Counted from the stretch's first letter, positions 1 through 13,020 are shown. The stretch: 64,000 bases of DNA from Undaria pinnatifida (GCA_012845835.1 JABAKD010000007.1:11707511-11771510); one strand, 5' to 3'. Notes: generated by a model from the sequence alone, not told the origin. Numbers and translations are program-made.

Positions 1-15
1 GCGACGGACATCACT

Positions 16-1226
16 GTGCGTATTGTTGGAAGTGGCTACAGGGCCTTTCGCCAAAACGTTCGCCCCCTGATTATCTTCCTTTACCGTGGTACACAAAAAA
101 TCCCGGTCGGGGAAATTGAAACCTCAGATATACCACATGAAAAACGCCTATCGAAAACCCGTGGCCATCGCTACATACGCTGCCTCCTTCGACGAGAACG
201 TAATGGCTTATTGCTCCCTAGACCGCACCGACATACAGGCACCCGCGCACATGATAATCCCACCAGAGACAAAACCTTCGGTCATGTGCTTCGTGCGCGT
301 AGGCCGCGTCCACGTACAACTCCAGATGACTTTCATTACCCAGACCCCGCTGAAACGTGATGCCGCAAGAACTCATCGTTTTGATGTACATCACGATGTT
401 CAGAGCGGTCTGCCAATTCAACACCTGTAGCGCCGCAGGCTACCATGCCACCGCTTCAACCGTGTGTAAGATGTCCGGCCGGGTCTTGTTCGCGAGCCAC
501 ATCAAATGCCCTACCTAGTACCGGAAAGGCGAATCAACGCCTGGTTCCCCGGGGTCAAATACCTCAACCTTTGCTCAACCGCAGCTGCGAAGCTCTTGCC
601 GAGAGTGACACCAAACTTCTGTCCGGCACATCCCGCGAAAACATGCGGCGATATCGTCAACGTCCCTGCATCCCAGTCTCGAGAGAATCGGAATCTACCG
701 TACCACCGCAAATGCCTCACGTTGTTGATTAGAACGAAGTGGTTCAGGTCCTCACAAAATTTGGTATACCTATTATTAGCCCTATCGCAAATACGTCATC
801 ATCATGCACTACTACTACTACTACGATAGAAACGACCCCCGCTTAAACCAAACGCATGCCACACGCATCAGTCTCACACTGTTCGAACCTAAGACCCGTA
901 ATGCCGCGTACGAAGTGGTTGTGTAATTTCCTCGACGCCTGTTTCAAACCATACAGGCCGCGGCAAAACATAACAACCTTACCAGAAGTCGACCTGCATC
1001 ATATGAGAATGAGCGCGTATACATCTTCGCTAGGCTCCGACTGGACGAATGCCTGCTCGGCCATGAAAGGGCACAGATCCAACGCCAACTCGAACACGGT
1101 TGATGCCAGCAAACGGATACTCGCAACTGATTGACACGAGGAATAAGTTCCGAAATCGTCAGGGCCTGCAAGCTGCTCAAACCCACGCGCTACCAGCCTG
1201 GCCTTTGCCCGCACAATTATTCTCAA
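16..1226 (-). pseudogene. Copia reverse transcriptase and RNase H remnant
   Basis: The 1226-999 segment carries the Copia RT signature KARLVARGFEQ, followed by a degraded ETYS-type motif and SVASIRLLAS, as in the RVT_2 family. A piece near 720-511 reads HLRWYGRFRFSRDWDAGTLT and then a Gag-Pol-like AQKFGVTLGKS, the region after the YVDD palm motif. The RNase H part at 424-218 reads HWQTALNIVMYIKT-like, then ELYVDAAYAHEAHDRR, where the first Asp matches the catalytic DADYA position of Copia RNase H. Several frameshifts separate these blocks and I could not see an intact YVDD. Non-functional. Confidence 0.8.
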
Positions 1227-2039
1227 ACTTGTTCACCTATCAAGAATTATCCCAACGAGCAGAGATTATGTTGAAGGCATTTTCGTTTAGGTGACACCAA
1301 CTATCGTCCACCACAGCTCGAACGTCCCCGCGCGGTACAGATCGCCATATTCAATGCTCATCGCGTTGAACCACACGCGTCCGTGTTTATCCTCCCACGT
1401 TTCAAGATGCCAGTGGGGAGTTATCAACTCACTTGCAGGGCATGAAGTAAGTTCAGGGGCGGGAACGTGCGGCGGAAACCGCTCGTCAATCATCATGGCT
1501 ATGTCATCCCGCGCTGCTGGCATCGAAACAATGATATAAAGCCGGCCCCGCCCCCCCCATGTTGCCGCGACGTCGACCGCGTCACCGCTGGCGGTACCCG
1601 TTGTGGCCTCTGATGCACCGGCACCCCCACAAGGACTGAAAATAAATTTCGACGGTGCAACGGTTGCGGGCGGCGCTGGAGGAAGAGACACGGGTAATGA
1701 CTACGGCAGTGCAACAATCGCTGACGTTTTCTGTTGCTGCTACGGTACGGACGACGCAGCAGGTAGGGCCTAGGGCGAAGAATCCGGCCTGAACCAGTCA
1801 ATGGAGACGAAACCTGGTACTACACCTCGAAGCCCGCGGCCTTTGCGATTGCTGGTCTGAGTTACTGACGGCTTTCTTCTTAGCCGGCCACGGGTACCTG
1901 GTATGGTCTTCCCTCCCCCGAACGGCGCGGGCTGATAGCCATATGTCCCGTCGGTCGAGCACCGCGTGATGCTTGATAGCGACGCCATGATCTTGCTGTA
2001 ATCCGAGGCGTGGTCTTTGCTGGAGTTCAAGTGAAACCA

Positions 2040-3099
2040 GCGTTCCCCTGTTGGCTATGACGCAGCCGCCTGCTTAACCTTGTGGCGTCACACACATCAT
2101 GCATGGAAGTACCGGGACTTCCGCAAGACCTGTCGTGGAGCTTATAAAAAGAGCACATAATGCCGGGCATTTCATCAACCCGCGCCGTGAGGTTGAGCCC
2201 GTCGCACACCCACGTCAATGCTTCCGGCACCGTGCATTATTAGTTGAGCGCCTTGGCCGGAAACTCCACACCATCGAACGTGGTATGGAACTCCAAGAAC
2301 GCGGCGTGACCCCCCTGATGAGCTAGCGTGCGCGCAACCCGCTTGTTGCCCTTTGGGCAGTCAACGAACATGAACCAACGGCGGATGTTGTTGTCCACGA
2401 TGAGCTTTTGTAATTCGGTTTTGGTGCATTTGGAGGCGTTGTCTGTGCGAAGGGATTCCGGCCGCCCGTAGATATTTACGCTCGGCAGGAAAGTGCGGAA
2501 TCCGAGTGTGAACGTGGTGTACTTCTAGTCTGGATGGAGTAGTGGCCAGCCCATGCTAATGTGGTCATCGACGATATTCATACAGTACCGTGCCAAGTCT
2601 ATTGACGTCGGCGATGGTCCTGGGAGGTCGGCGTAGAGGCGCCACATACCATTCTCAGCACGGCACGACGTGGACGTAACGACGGTTTGCGCATCCGCTT
2701 TGCCCCCAGGCACTCCTGGCAATACCCCCAACGTCTCGTCACCTTGATGCCCATTTGACGAACAGTCTCACGCAAAACGGTATCGTTGGCGTCGCAAACG
2801 AAACAGTGCACGTTGTTGACGTCTATCCGCACTGCAGCAGCAAGTGCAGGGGGCTTCTCGTGTCTTGATGCTCTGGTTGCCTCAAAATAGTTTTCGACCT
2901 TTCCCTGGCGGAAATACACGCATCCATCGAGCTTGTGCGCCACTTCGTGGTCGAGGGTAGTTACGTGCTCGTCTTGGATTATGAACGAACAAAGGTCAAG
3001 AGGTACCCTAAGCACAAACGCTACATTCCTCAAGGTAACTGCTACGTCCTCAGCACAATGCATCACGACATGAAGGCAACCCAAAACCTCCATATTCAT
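2040..3099 (-). pseudogene. Copia pre-integrase and integrase core remnant
   Basis: The segment 3099-2600 encodes the end of the aspartic-protease region (VTLRNVAFVLRVP, matching the usual V-x-L-x-NV-x-YVP of Copia). It then encodes a pre-integrase zinc-binding segment ending in GYCQECLGAKRMRKP, which supplies the CxxC-x(3)-K pattern; the paired histidines are hard to place. A frame change leads to LPGPSPTSID and YCMNIVDDHISMGWP (first catalytic Asp region) at about 2640-2525. Another frame gives a degraded TDNASKCTKTEL (second Asp) at about 2460-2400. At least three frame changes are needed, so it cannot make an integrase. Confidence 0.75.
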
Positions 3100-3599
3100 A
3101 CAATTTTCGTCGCTAATGATAAAACATTTCTCGTCCCGGGTATGGAATTCCAGATTAAGCTAAGCATTGACGCCAATCCGAACACCTTACCCCCATGCTT
3201 TTGTTGGCCCTATTGGACTACCCATAAAGAAAAGAGTATGCTAGTGGCCCGTTGCCGACAAGTGCCAGACGAAACAGGTCGGCCGCTCGACCTCCTATTC
3301 ACTGCTGGACGGCGCTTGACTTCCGATAGTGGAGGAACGCGGTCCACCGGTAGGCTCCTTCACATTCTGCGTCTGGTAGCCTCGGTTCTCCGCCCTCCAC
3401 TTTTACACCGCCCCTGACCAAGCATGGCTCGCATTCGTCCATGCCGCCCCCGCTCCATGGCGGTTGGCCTCCGCCCACACCGCCCCCGTCGCCTAAATTA
3501 TGTGTGCCTCCACCCACACCGCCCCCGTTCCATTGCTGTGCGCCTCCCTGCATTATTAAGCCACGTTGCTGCTGGGGCCAAGCAACCGGAGTTGGCATG

Positions 3600-4582
3600 C
3601 TACTGTAGTGCTCCAATAGGGCCGAAAGGCAAAGGGTAGGCCACGACAATCTTTTCATGCGTACGAGTGGGCGGGCAAGTATGGGACTCCTTGGCTGTGT
3701 GACCATGATATCCACACGTACCACATGTCTCCGCAAAAGCGTTATGTGCTCTGCAAATCCTGGACGTATGCCCAAGGGCTCCACACCTGTCACATTTGTT
3801 AACTTGACCAATAGACGCTCCTGGAGGCGAAGGACACTCCGGCTTAAACCACCCACTTCCGATAGTTCCAACCAAACTCGTGCCCGCCGGCCTCTGCTGA
3901 CGCTGGCGCTTGCATTGCGGCTGATGTGGGTGCTGCTTCGGGAAACTGTGGCCATTTGTCCCCACGCTGCTGGTGTTTCCCAGGAAAGTCAAGCTGTCGG
4001 TGCCGCGATAGGCCTCCGTACTACCGCCGCTGCGGAAGCTGCTGTGGCCCGGCGTCTCCGTACTGTAGCTGCTGCTGCTGCGGCGCCTCCATACGGCCGC
4101 TGCTGCTGCGACCCGGCGCCTCTCTACGGCAACTGGACGTGCTCCTGTGGCCCGGCGACTCTAAACTGCCGTTGCGGTTGCTGCAGCAGACCGGGGCCTC
4201 CGGACCTCCCTCCTGTGCTAACGCCCTGAAAACCCACCAACGACAAGGGCGCGAGGAACCGTCGAAGAGCCGACGGAGCTGCAACCGTTGATAGCATCGC
4301 TGAAAAAAATGCGATCTTCCAAACCCGTCGTCTTGCGGCTATGTTGGGAGGTACGGACGATTTCTTCCATCTTAGATGTGATAATACCGGGCCGAAGCTA
4401 ACCAATACGCTGCTCCACCTCGTAAACCTCGGCCAGAAGACGACGGATGAGTACGTGAACAATCTTGTCGTCCAACATGTTGGTACGCCATGCGTATAAT
4501 ACCTTGAGATTTTCCTCGGCCCTGTGTAACATGTGACAAAACGTGCGACGTAAAAACGTCAACAAACGCTCTGGGCAACCGA
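3600..4582 (-). pseudogene. Copia Gag remnant with CCHC zinc knuckles
   Basis: Around 3850-3700 the minus strand encodes CDRCGALGHTSRICRA, a canonical C-x2-C-x4-H-x4-C nucleocapsid knuckle. A second degraded knuckle (CGTCGYHGHTAKESHTC) follows. Upstream, 4582-4398 reads ERLLTFLRRTFCHMLHRAEE and then NMLDDKIVHVLIRRLLAEV, the helical Gag region typical of the UBN2-like domain. The middle is low-complexity Gly, Gln and Pro rich. Nucleocapsid knuckles bind the element RNA during packaging. The reading frame is broken and the N-terminus is cut off by the MITE at 4583. Confidence 0.75.
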
Positions 4583-4845
4583 CCAAGGCTATGGTAGGGG
4601 GGGTACGCCCATTTTCACTGGTGTGTTTGAGCCAGTCGCACGAGTGACTCTGTACCTCACGGATGAAAATGGTTTAGGCACTTGTTTTGGAGCAGCTTAC
4701 GTTACGTTTGACTGGCGGATTGATTTCGTCAATATAAACAATAAAGAAAACGTAAGATCGCAAAGTAGAAAGGGGTTACTCGCGCGAGTGACCCCTAGCC
4801 ACTGAAATTAAAGGCTCAAAAAAGGACCCCCCTACCGTAGCCTGG
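4583..4845. mobile_element. MITE family M1, copy a
   Basis: The ends are inverted repeats: CCAAGGCTATGGTAGGGGGG at the left, and the right end ACCCCCCTACCGTAGCCTGG read in reverse complement is nearly the same. Inside are two copies of a near-palindrome built on ACTCGCGCGAGT (at about 4628-4652 and 4776-4794). Two further copies lie at 6464 and 26763. There is no coding capacity. It sits in the 5' part of the dead Copia element, so it arrived later. The M1, M2 and M3 names are mine. Confidence 0.75.
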
Positions 4846-5354
4846 GTCAACCGTGCACTAGTGAGTCATAACTTCGGAGTCAGAAGATGCATGCAACACC
4901 TAACGAAACCTTCTTAACCACTAGCACCATGTCGTCAAGTCGTTTTCGCGACATGGATTCAGAAAACAATACCTTTTCCACGCTCGGCTAACACAATCAA
5001 GCTCGCCTTCGGTCGTAAAACCTCTAAACGTCAGTTTTTCATTATATATTTGTAACGGCGTCGTGGCGTCCGACTATACTGTTTGAAACATATTTTATAT
5101 TCGTTTTATTTCCTGCAGGTATTTGTCTCACTGGTGACCCTCCCAGCACGCCGGCGAAGCCACATTGTATGGAGAACATATTTACCATAAACTGCGCACC
5201 AACGTCTTGTTCAAACCCTCATATCGAAAGCGACGCTATGTACCATAGAACGTGGATTTTGCAGAACCTCCTGGACCGAAAACAATGATTGCTTCTGAAT
5301 TGCGCGCGTTCCTTCTACCTTGTCAAAATGTCAATGTTTCTTTGCTCGCGACAG
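4846..5354. other. No recognisable feature
   Basis: AT-leaning sequence between the M1a element and the first Pmp-type exon. I see no gene, no clear promoter and no continuation of the Copia frame. Confidence 0.5.
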
Positions 5355-5435
5355 GTGCTCTGTTTGCGCTGCATTCGGAAATCTTCATGACTACAAAGAC
5401 AACGTTTACCAGCGGTTTCGCTTTTGACTGTGGAG
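5355..5435 (+). CDS. Pmp-type repeat exon 1 (single repeat)
   Basis: An 81 bp exon between a pyrimidine-rich acceptor (…gcgacag) and a donor (gtgatg), entered and left in phase 1. It encodes G-ALFALHSEIFMTTK, then TTFTSGFAFDCGG. This follows the chlamydial-Pmp-type pattern: GGA[IL]-hydrophobic-x(n)-F-x-[NS]-x-x-A-x-x-x-GG, one rung set of a right-handed beta helix, expected to be extracellular. The same length, phases and junction codon (split Gly) recur in the exons at 13021, 14234, 24141 and 31043. It is either the first visible exon of a long gene running towards 38.8 kb or part of a separate upstream paralogue. The donor (gtgatg) is weaker than in the sister exons. Confidence 0.6.
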
Positions 5436-8088
5436 GTGATGAAAGTTTGCCGGGTTGGGTTTCGACGAGGGGATGAGACGGAAAACGTTTAGACAACAAT
5501 CACGGGACTGGACAACCGGTATTGATACAAACAGAGAACGCGTGCGACGATAGGGGTAGCATTTTTCGTCTGTGAAATGGTGCCTGAATGACGGGGCTCT
5601 TTGACCCAAAATCGTCAGAAATAGGACATTAGTTTGTATGAGTTTCGTTGCATGCATTGGCCATGGGAGTTTCGTTGCATGACGCAGGTTCATTTCCCCA
5701 CCAAATCAGTTTTTTGGGAGACGTCTTGAGCTACCAATTTGATGAATCTCAGAAATACGTGATGCACCTCAAACGTAGCACGCGTCAAGGAAGAATTTTC
5801 TCTACGTCCATGCCTTATTGGTCGTAAGCCATAGACTCTCAATAGCTATCTCAGCCAATAAATTGGTATAACAAGCGTGTTCTCAATTCTCGATAACGTT
5901 TTTTGGTTGGGCGTTAAACACGATGGTAAGTCGGGGCCATGAGTGATAATCATCGATTTGACGAGCAAACGTTTCAATGAATCAGTGCTAGTGGCACCTT
6001 CTCGCATGCCCTGAACGAAAGCATCTGAATGACTAAGGGTGCCAATACTTTGGACTTACAGCGAGGTCTATACCAGAGGTTTGGCGGAAGTTGTGTGTGG
6101 CGAGTGGTCGACGCGAAACCCATTCACGGATTCGAGTGGCATCAATCCCGTTCCTTGCAACCCCGTATCACTTGATTTCCCGTGGATTATGCGTCCATCT
6201 CATTAACGCGTTGGGATTGGTATCGCGAAGTTGCCAAAGAGACCAATCGACCAAACCTCTTTTCTGTGGGCTTACGGTTTGATCGAATGCACCACCTGGT
6301 CTTTTACAGTGAATTGTGCAATACCGATGTGAGGTCCAAACCTTCATCGTAATATTTTTGTAGCAAACCTGCGGGTGATACTCCGAACACGCGCGTGACG
6401 GGCTGTGTATGTTTCCCGGGAGGATACAGCTCTGAGAGCCACATGATATCAGTACCATCGTTACACCAAGGCTTCGACCCCTACTTTTCACCGCCGGGTC
6501 TGAGCCACTCGCGCGAGCGACTCTGAACCTCACTGACCAAACCACTTTCACCTAATGTTTTGGGTGTAGCGTAGATAACCATCCCATTTGGGTATAAATA
6601 TCGAGAACTTTGAACAGCACGAAAGCCTGTCACCCCAAGGAACAGGGCGGTCACTCCCGCGAGCGACACCATCCAGTGAAGAGAAATTGCTCAAAAAGGA
6701 TCCCCCTACGGTACCATTGGACGTTGATAGCATGGAAACAAAGATTGGTTCGCCATCGTCCCCAATGGAAACATTATATAGTCGGGTAAGTTTTGTTTCG
6801 TTTCCAGGCGGCCAATATCTGAAGGGTGAGTAGCGCATACCTCGTAATCCTTTAAAAATTGGTTTGTAAATAGCAATGCCGTGGGGTCGTTCAGGGAAGC
6901 ATAATGAATGCTTGTAGTAATTTCCGTCCAAATAATGGAAACCCCGACCAGACCTAATGGTGAAGAACTACTCCACGAACTAGTGGAGCGTATCGTTCCT
7001 TATAGATATCACTGGGTTTAGTAACCAAGCACGGCGTTCACCAAATATGATTATTCCGTACGTCTCCTGATGTTAGTGCACAAACATGACCTGCGACGTG
7101 AAATTGGTTACAATTTTCTTGTTTGGTAAATGCATGGTTGCTGTCTTTACCTTACACTGCAGTTGTGGATTCGTACAAATGTATGATAAACGCGGCAAGT
7201 GCTACGATAAAGGTACCCCTTTTGATCTTTCTGTTTTATGATTTTGGGGAATCCTTAACACAACAACATGAACCGGAAGGTCAAACACGCGTGATGCGAT
7301 AGAGCGACAGAAGTGCAATGCGTTTATTACGAGGTTCCTGTTTTAAGAGCTTAAGACCTCTCCCTCCCGAAACCTCACTAGGAACAAAACAAACTTCTAC
7401 TCAGATGAAAAATCCCTGGTATCAACGAGAATCACGCAAACCAAGAATGTTGGTTTTGGTCAATTTTGTTCTCAGGAGCCCCGCCACTCATAAAACACTT
7501 CAGGCAGAATAAAATCGCTATTTCCATGTTAGCCCTTGCTTCGCGTCCTTTCGCAATATAGCCCTTCTGCATACAATACCCGGGCCATGCATTTGTTCTT
7601 CATCAGGTTGCAGGCAAATTTTTCTCCAACGACATTATTGTTTGCGAGAGGTATGTCGAGCTCCTCAACTTGAAAAGCTCAAAACAACCGTGGTGATCTG
7701 CTCCCGAAGTGCGTATCCATTGTGGAGGTGAAGAAATCTATCTTCTGCTGGGACCTCATCTGGAATAATGAGGAAGGTTGGAGCCAAACCAACCCATAAG
7801 GGGTGTAATTATGCTTCGATATCTTCAAACACGTCCAGGGCGGGGGGGGGGGTGCAGTTGCAACGCATGCCAGGCTGTATACAGTCTCTCGCACCCCACC
7901 ACGCCAGACGATGTCATGCATCAACTCAAGTCACCAGCGAAGTACTCCACGAAGCAAACATTTTGGTGTCGTTGAGCAACAAAACCAATGTGAATGTAAT
8001 ACGCCAACAAGGAGGTTTACACAGGATGCCTTTCCTGCCCTTTGCCTGCCTGGTGCGTTGCGCTGACTGTTGTATCTGTATTTCGCAG
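5436..8088. other. Presumed intron or intergenic stretch
   Basis: Non-coding on both strands as far as I can judge. It contains MITE M1b (6464-6720). Short open frames here look like chance. Confidence 0.4.
6464..6720. mobile_element. MITE family M1, copy b
   Basis: Shares with copies a and c the internal GAGCCACTCGCGCGAGCG block, a second ACTCCCGCGAGCGAC block, and the right end AAAAAGGATCCCCCTACGGTACC. The left end (CCAAGGCTTCGACCCCTAC) is diverged. Non-coding. Confidence 0.65.
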
Positions 8089-8166
8089 CGGCTATTTTCG
8101 TATACGAAACAGACGTGTACATGTTCGGCATCATGAACTTCACGAACAACCAGGCCATGAATGGAG
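8089..8166 (+). CDS. Pmp-type repeat exon 2 (single repeat)
   Basis: A 78 bp exon with acceptor …gtatttcgcag and a strong donor gtgagg, phase 1 at both ends. With the incoming split codon it reads A-AIFVYETDVYMFGIM, then NFTNNQAMNGG, the best match in this stretch to the Pmp repeat: hydrophobic start, then F-T-N-N-x-A-x-x-GG. The length is one codon shorter than the 81 bp sister exons and equals that at 27594. Retention of both splice sites and an open frame argues for a real exon rather than a relic. Confidence 0.68.
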
Positions 8167-8644
8167 GTGAGGACGATTGCGACATACCGTGATCGCGACC
8201 ATGGTACGCCTCATACATTGAAATTGCTGGTGTATCAGATCGTTGAAGGGTTTGGGTAGCCTCTAACACGACGAATTTTCTGTCACATTACGGAAGTTTA
8301 GACAAAAACACCTGGCGCACACCAAGAAATGTGGCATATTTGAACTTTCATTAGTATGTATCAATGCATCGGGGCTGGGATCCTTAACGATCAGGTTGAA
8401 TACCGATATTAAGCTCAAACAGTGTCATTTTAATTTCTTCCAACAGTGAAGTGGGTGGGGTGTGTGTACAAGACCGGGATTTCATACCATAGAACACTCT
8501 GGGGTGTACACTTTGCTGCTTCGGCATCTTGTAACGTTTGACTGTTACGAGTATTCGACGGTGAAACACACAACTCTGCGGTGAATCTATGGTTTTGGCA
8601 CACAAGGTTTAGCTAGTATTTTGCGAGACTCCGCCGGACTCTCC

Positions 8645-8897
8645 TTAAATGCAACCCCACGGCTGGAAAGTGGGCGAGCCAACCCCTGTGGTCCTCACAT
8701 GAGGAACTGAATATCTGACATAAAAAATATTTAGAGGGCATTCGTTCGTACATCCCGACCAAGCTTCTATGCCTTAGTATGAAAATATAATGTACTCGTG
8801 GGATTACTTCATTGTCCGTCAGTTCCTCACATGAGGAACTCAATCGCCCAAGGACGTTTTGGGTCAGAAAGTGCAACCCCTACCGTGGGATGACTCA
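8645..8897. mobile_element. MITE family M3, copy a
   Basis: About 250 bp ending in CCCCTACCGTGGGATGACTC, with two internal copies of the near-palindrome TCCTCACATGAGGAACT about 130 bp apart. The inner sequence (TCGCCCAAGGACGTTTTGG and a GACCAAGCTT block) matches copy e at 54893 closely. Non-coding. Confidence 0.75.
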
Positions 8898-11800
8898 GGC
8901 ATGAACCCGTTTCTCGGGGCCCATGGAACGTAATGATCGAGAACTCAACTGAAAGAGGTAATAGTCTCCACATATTCAAAATGCAACCAAGAATATTATT
9001 TCGAAATACATGAACTACTTTTATGCTTAACTTTGGAACACACGTACAAAATTTACCTTGGCAGCATCTAACTCCATGGGCGTTCATGGGCAGCGTTAGA
9101 AATACTTCGCACAACCACAACATTTGGTCTTGTCTTAAGAGTGGTTGCGTACATTCACCTGGGTTAGGAGGGTAGGAAACAGGTGCTCATTTGCATTCCC
9201 CTTTATTTTGCTACGTCATGGGCACCATTTCGTGTGTTGTGCGTGTACAAACTGTCTCCAGGTCAAATTGAGTGGCACTCTACGCGAAGTATGTTTGAGC
9301 TGAAGAAACCCCTTACGGTCAAATATTGATACATTCTGACAATAAAACATTCACAATCAGATCATCAACGTGCATATAGCGGCATAAGCATTGAACATTC
9401 ATTTTCTTCTCCCCGTGTGCTGTGACAACCAAAATTTCGCGAATGCTTGACAATATATCCCGTTCGTTGTTGCTGCAACTATAGCGTCAGTTGGGCAAGA
9501 AAACATTTGAAATGCTTCAGCCATCGCCATCTGGCTTTTGCTGTTATTATGAACACCGCCGCCTACTCAGCCATTCCTGTCTATTGTTAGCACCACGCTG
9601 TGTTCGTTTCAAAAAAATCCCTTACACTCGACTCACCAGGCACCGCCGCAGGTAGGTGCTGTTCATTCATCAAGCAGACGCAGCAGATGTTTGAAAACGT
9701 TTGAACTGTCTCCGCGACAAAATTTGTTCTGCTTCACGCCGACATCGCTGAATGAGGGCTCGACCATGTTGGCATATGTAGCTTGACACCACTATTTCAT
9801 GTGAATGTTTCCGGCGCACCCTCTAAACAACCCCCAGCACGTGAGTCGGCGATTCAATCTAGAGCCGTGTTTTCATGCTTAAACATTGTAACCTCAACTC
9901 GGTGTAGAATTTGGAATACGGCGTCGGCTGCTATAGATGTTTACGAATTCAGCAATCAATTGGTCTAGAACGTAAGGCGCACATGAAACAAGTCTCTGTT
10001 ATTCTTTGATCCCGGCAGCAATATGTTGGCTGTGGAAACTTCTATCGCACGCACACAGAACATTTTGTGTTGCATATGTGTTCTGATGCAAGTGAACGGT
10101 AGCTTCAACTATCGAAGATATGTAATTTGTAAGATACTTTCTCTGGGATTTCGAAGTCCAGACATCACGCGGATCAAATTATAACGGAAAAATATCAAGT
10201 TAACGACATGGTGTGTTTAAATGGGCACGACTCATACCGTGCATCTCAACAACAAGCAAATTTTTGAAATATGTTGACGTGATTGACTTCAAATCTCAGA
10301 GGATAGAGTGAGGCGCCATTCAAGGCGAAACGGGGCGGATCGCTCGTAGTGCTCCCTGTGTGCAAATCGTGTTGATGCCGGACCAAACAAAGGCACCCCA
10401 GCGAAACTCAATATTGACCGTTCTCTTTGTTTGGGAAACAAACGTTTGTTGGAAAATCTGGGATGTGCCTCTCTACGTACCGATAGGAACCGCCCTATCG
10501 CACAAAATTATGTTTCATATTAACCTATCCTTTTTCTCGCACGACGTAGAGCATCCCCCTTAGGCCACCAAAGCATGATAATTTCCCGGTTGATGGTAAT
10601 GGCCGGTTCGCTAGGATCCATACGCACAACGCTACCACATCGATAAAGTAAACAGCACATGGCCAGACCAGCCCCATACTTAAACCGACGGCACAATGGT
10701 TCACCGTCAACGTACAAGGCACCCACAACTTGTCTACTACGTTCCTCGGGACAAATATGAATTATGATGGCCTGTTGCAACCAACAGGGAAGCATGTAGC
10801 TTGATGAGCACGTCTTCGAGGTATTTTGGGATATATGCCTTATTTGGAACACTGCAACAAGCAACAATTGAACGCCCGCATTGTGTGTGCTGACCGTGAG
10901 ACACGCGGAAAGTGTCGAGGAAAGAACAAAAGTTTTTATTCGCGTGCGCGACAATACTGTAACACGGACAATCACTCACGGCACCGTGTGAGCGTTTTGA
11001 ACATCAGTAAAATTCTGCGTTTCCGAAAAACACACGCACTTCCTACCCCAGGACTAACCCACGGATCGATTAATAAACATGCACTATCGCAAAACGCAAA
11101 CAGGACCTCGACTCGGTTACGTAGAGGTTTGGGATATTAGTGTTGCCCGTCACAAACGTTAGGGGCTTAGGGTGACCTCCCTGCCGCCCACACCCAAAGG
11201 TCAAGATAGTGCGTGGTAGCCTTGGATGCCACACTGCGAAAAAGGCCTATACTGAACCCCATGCGATTCTAAAAAATGAAAATCATGTACCGAGGAGAGG
11301 TAGGGAAAAAACCTGTCAATAGGTTTTGTAACAACAGCCAGAGTAACCACCGAACTCAACCCACGGCGCGTATGAAAACACGTGGAAGTGTGGTGACCTA
11401 AAGCTTTATTCTTCCCCATCCGCCAGAGGATAAATGAAAACATTTTGAAAAATCTCTAGACTGTGGATGAGCTGGTCTGGGGAGTTAACGTACTCGTTAC
11501 AACGGCATCACCTTCGTGGTGAAAGCATTGTTTTTCAGAGTTATCTCCATGCTCAATGCGCGACGGAAACAAATAAGCGCCATACGAAACCCCGTTTTTG
11601 AGACGGCCTGTCTAAACTTGTCTTCATCCCTGCCGCAAGGCGGGTATAAATCGATTGGAAAATCGATACCAACGCGACACGTGTTGAAATGAAGATAGTC
11701 GGAAAAGTCATTCTGAAAGGAAATATTGGCACCCTAACTTATTTTATTTTTTTTCATCCTCCGGCGGATGGGGGAAAATAAAGCTTAAGCTCACCTCTTT

Positions 11801-11917
11801 TCCACGTATTTTCATGCGCGTCGTGTGTCGATTTAACTCAGTTGCTTTCGCGACCCAACCCTAGCTGGCGCACCCCAAATATTCCAATGTTAAGGTTAAA
11901 TCACGGTTGCATTGGCA

Positions 11918-12178
11918 GAGTCATCCCCAGCGGTAAGCGTCGAGCAGATCCTGATATTTGTCTCAGCTCCTAACATGAGGAGCCAGCTCAATAGTCTCAC
12001 ATGAAAAATGTCTTCGATGGCATTTGTTCGCTCAACCCGCTCAAGTGTCTATGTCCTTGTCGTCAAAAATTTTTCTATGTCTAATGCCTACCACTAGTTC
12101 CTCGCATGGGGAGCTCCATCGGACAGGTAAAATATTAGCTAATCCAAGAACTGCAACCCCTTCAGTGGGATGACTCGG
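11918..12178. mobile_element. MITE family M3, copy b
   Basis: Bounded by GAGTCATCCC at the left and its exact inverse GGGATGACTC at the right. The inner near-palindromes (TCCTAACATGAGGAGC, TCCTCGCATGGGGAGC) are in the same positions as in copies a, c and e. Non-coding. Confidence 0.75.
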
Positions 12179-13020
12179 CAATAAAAAATCATTTTTTTGT
12201 GTTTAAAAGTAATGACGACTAGTCAACGACTGCCGTACGTAGGACGACTCTCTGCGAACTACTATATTCAGTAGTCACATTTCGGTTGGTGACTATGCAC
12301 GGAGCCCTGTTGAGCGCTAAGAGACGTTCACTATGCTCCCACCCAGAAAACTATCCCAGATGCACACATGAAACAAACAGCACATGGATACAACACTATC
12401 ATCATCGCACAGAACAAGCTCAATTTTTCCTCACCTTCAATGCCGTTTGTTTTAACGGTTCGAATTGATTGACGATTTCTCGGGAAGTGCATCTCATAAC
12501 GTTAATCGTCTTTCCTTCTTCATTCCACGGCATGTCGACTAAAGAAGTGTAAATTCACAAACTGCAGATTTCCCACGGCCATTGGTGCAGCCTACCCGTC
12601 TCACGTGGTCACAGATACGGAAATAATAAACGTGCTCCACGTCGATTTTTCCATTCAAATATTTAGCATCTCAACCGCATCAATCGCGTCATGCTTAGAA
12701 CGGACAGCATATGTAATTCGCACAATGATTTATGGTCTTCCTCGGGGCAGAGATGTCCATTGTCACCCCGTGTGTCAAACGTTCTCGCGGATATTCCCAA
12801 AATGGTTTCATCACCGTTCAAGGCAACACGAAATACTGACGTTAAACATCCCTATCCACCGCTACATCAATTGATGAATACATAATGTACTATGCGGTGG
12901 TCACCATGGTCCGCGCGAGGTAAGCTAACTCCCGAAGTGGTACCTGCATAACGATAGAAATAACCCCCCCGGGAGTGCCTGCCTCACAAAAGCTGCACCG
13001 CGCTCTACCCATGCCCACAG

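Larger units (their letters stand above)
1..4582 (-). mobile_element. Decayed Copia-type LTR retrotransposon, truncated by window edge
   Basis: Minus-strand Copia (Pseudoviridae-like) order read from high to low coordinates: Gag N-terminal helices (about 4582-4124), Gag zinc knuckles (about 3900-3600), pre-integrase domain (3099-2600), integrase core (about 2750-2050), reverse transcriptase (from about 1226) and RNase H (424 to the edge). Integrase before RT is diagnostic of Copia rather than Ty3. Frames switch repeatedly and stops interrupt every domain, so it is dead. No LTR is visible: the 3' end lies outside the window and the 5' side is interrupted at 4583 by a MITE. The identity is secure from domain order; the exact 5' limit is not. 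Confidence 0.85.
8167..13020. other. Presumed intron or intergenic stretch
   Basis: About 4.9 kb without a recognisable gene. It holds MITE-like elements M3a (8645) and M3b (11918). Scattered open frames lack homology-like character or splice context. Confidence 0.4.

Noticed and set aside
4690..4752. Pmp-like peptide (GAAYVTFDW…FVNINNKEN) followed by a gtaaga donor
   Set aside because: It lies wholly inside MITE M1a, and the same region in M1b and M1c has stops; the resemblance is coincidental.
6816..6834. 19 bp phase 1-1 microexon (GGQYLKG) between ttccag and gtgagt
   Set aside because: Too short to judge and adjoins MITE M1b; no independent support.
7582..7655. Possible repeat exon (GAMHLFF…) before a gtatgt donor
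   Set aside because: No AG acceptor at the needed place (CCC instead) and no F-x-N-x-A-x-x-GG ending; at best a relic.
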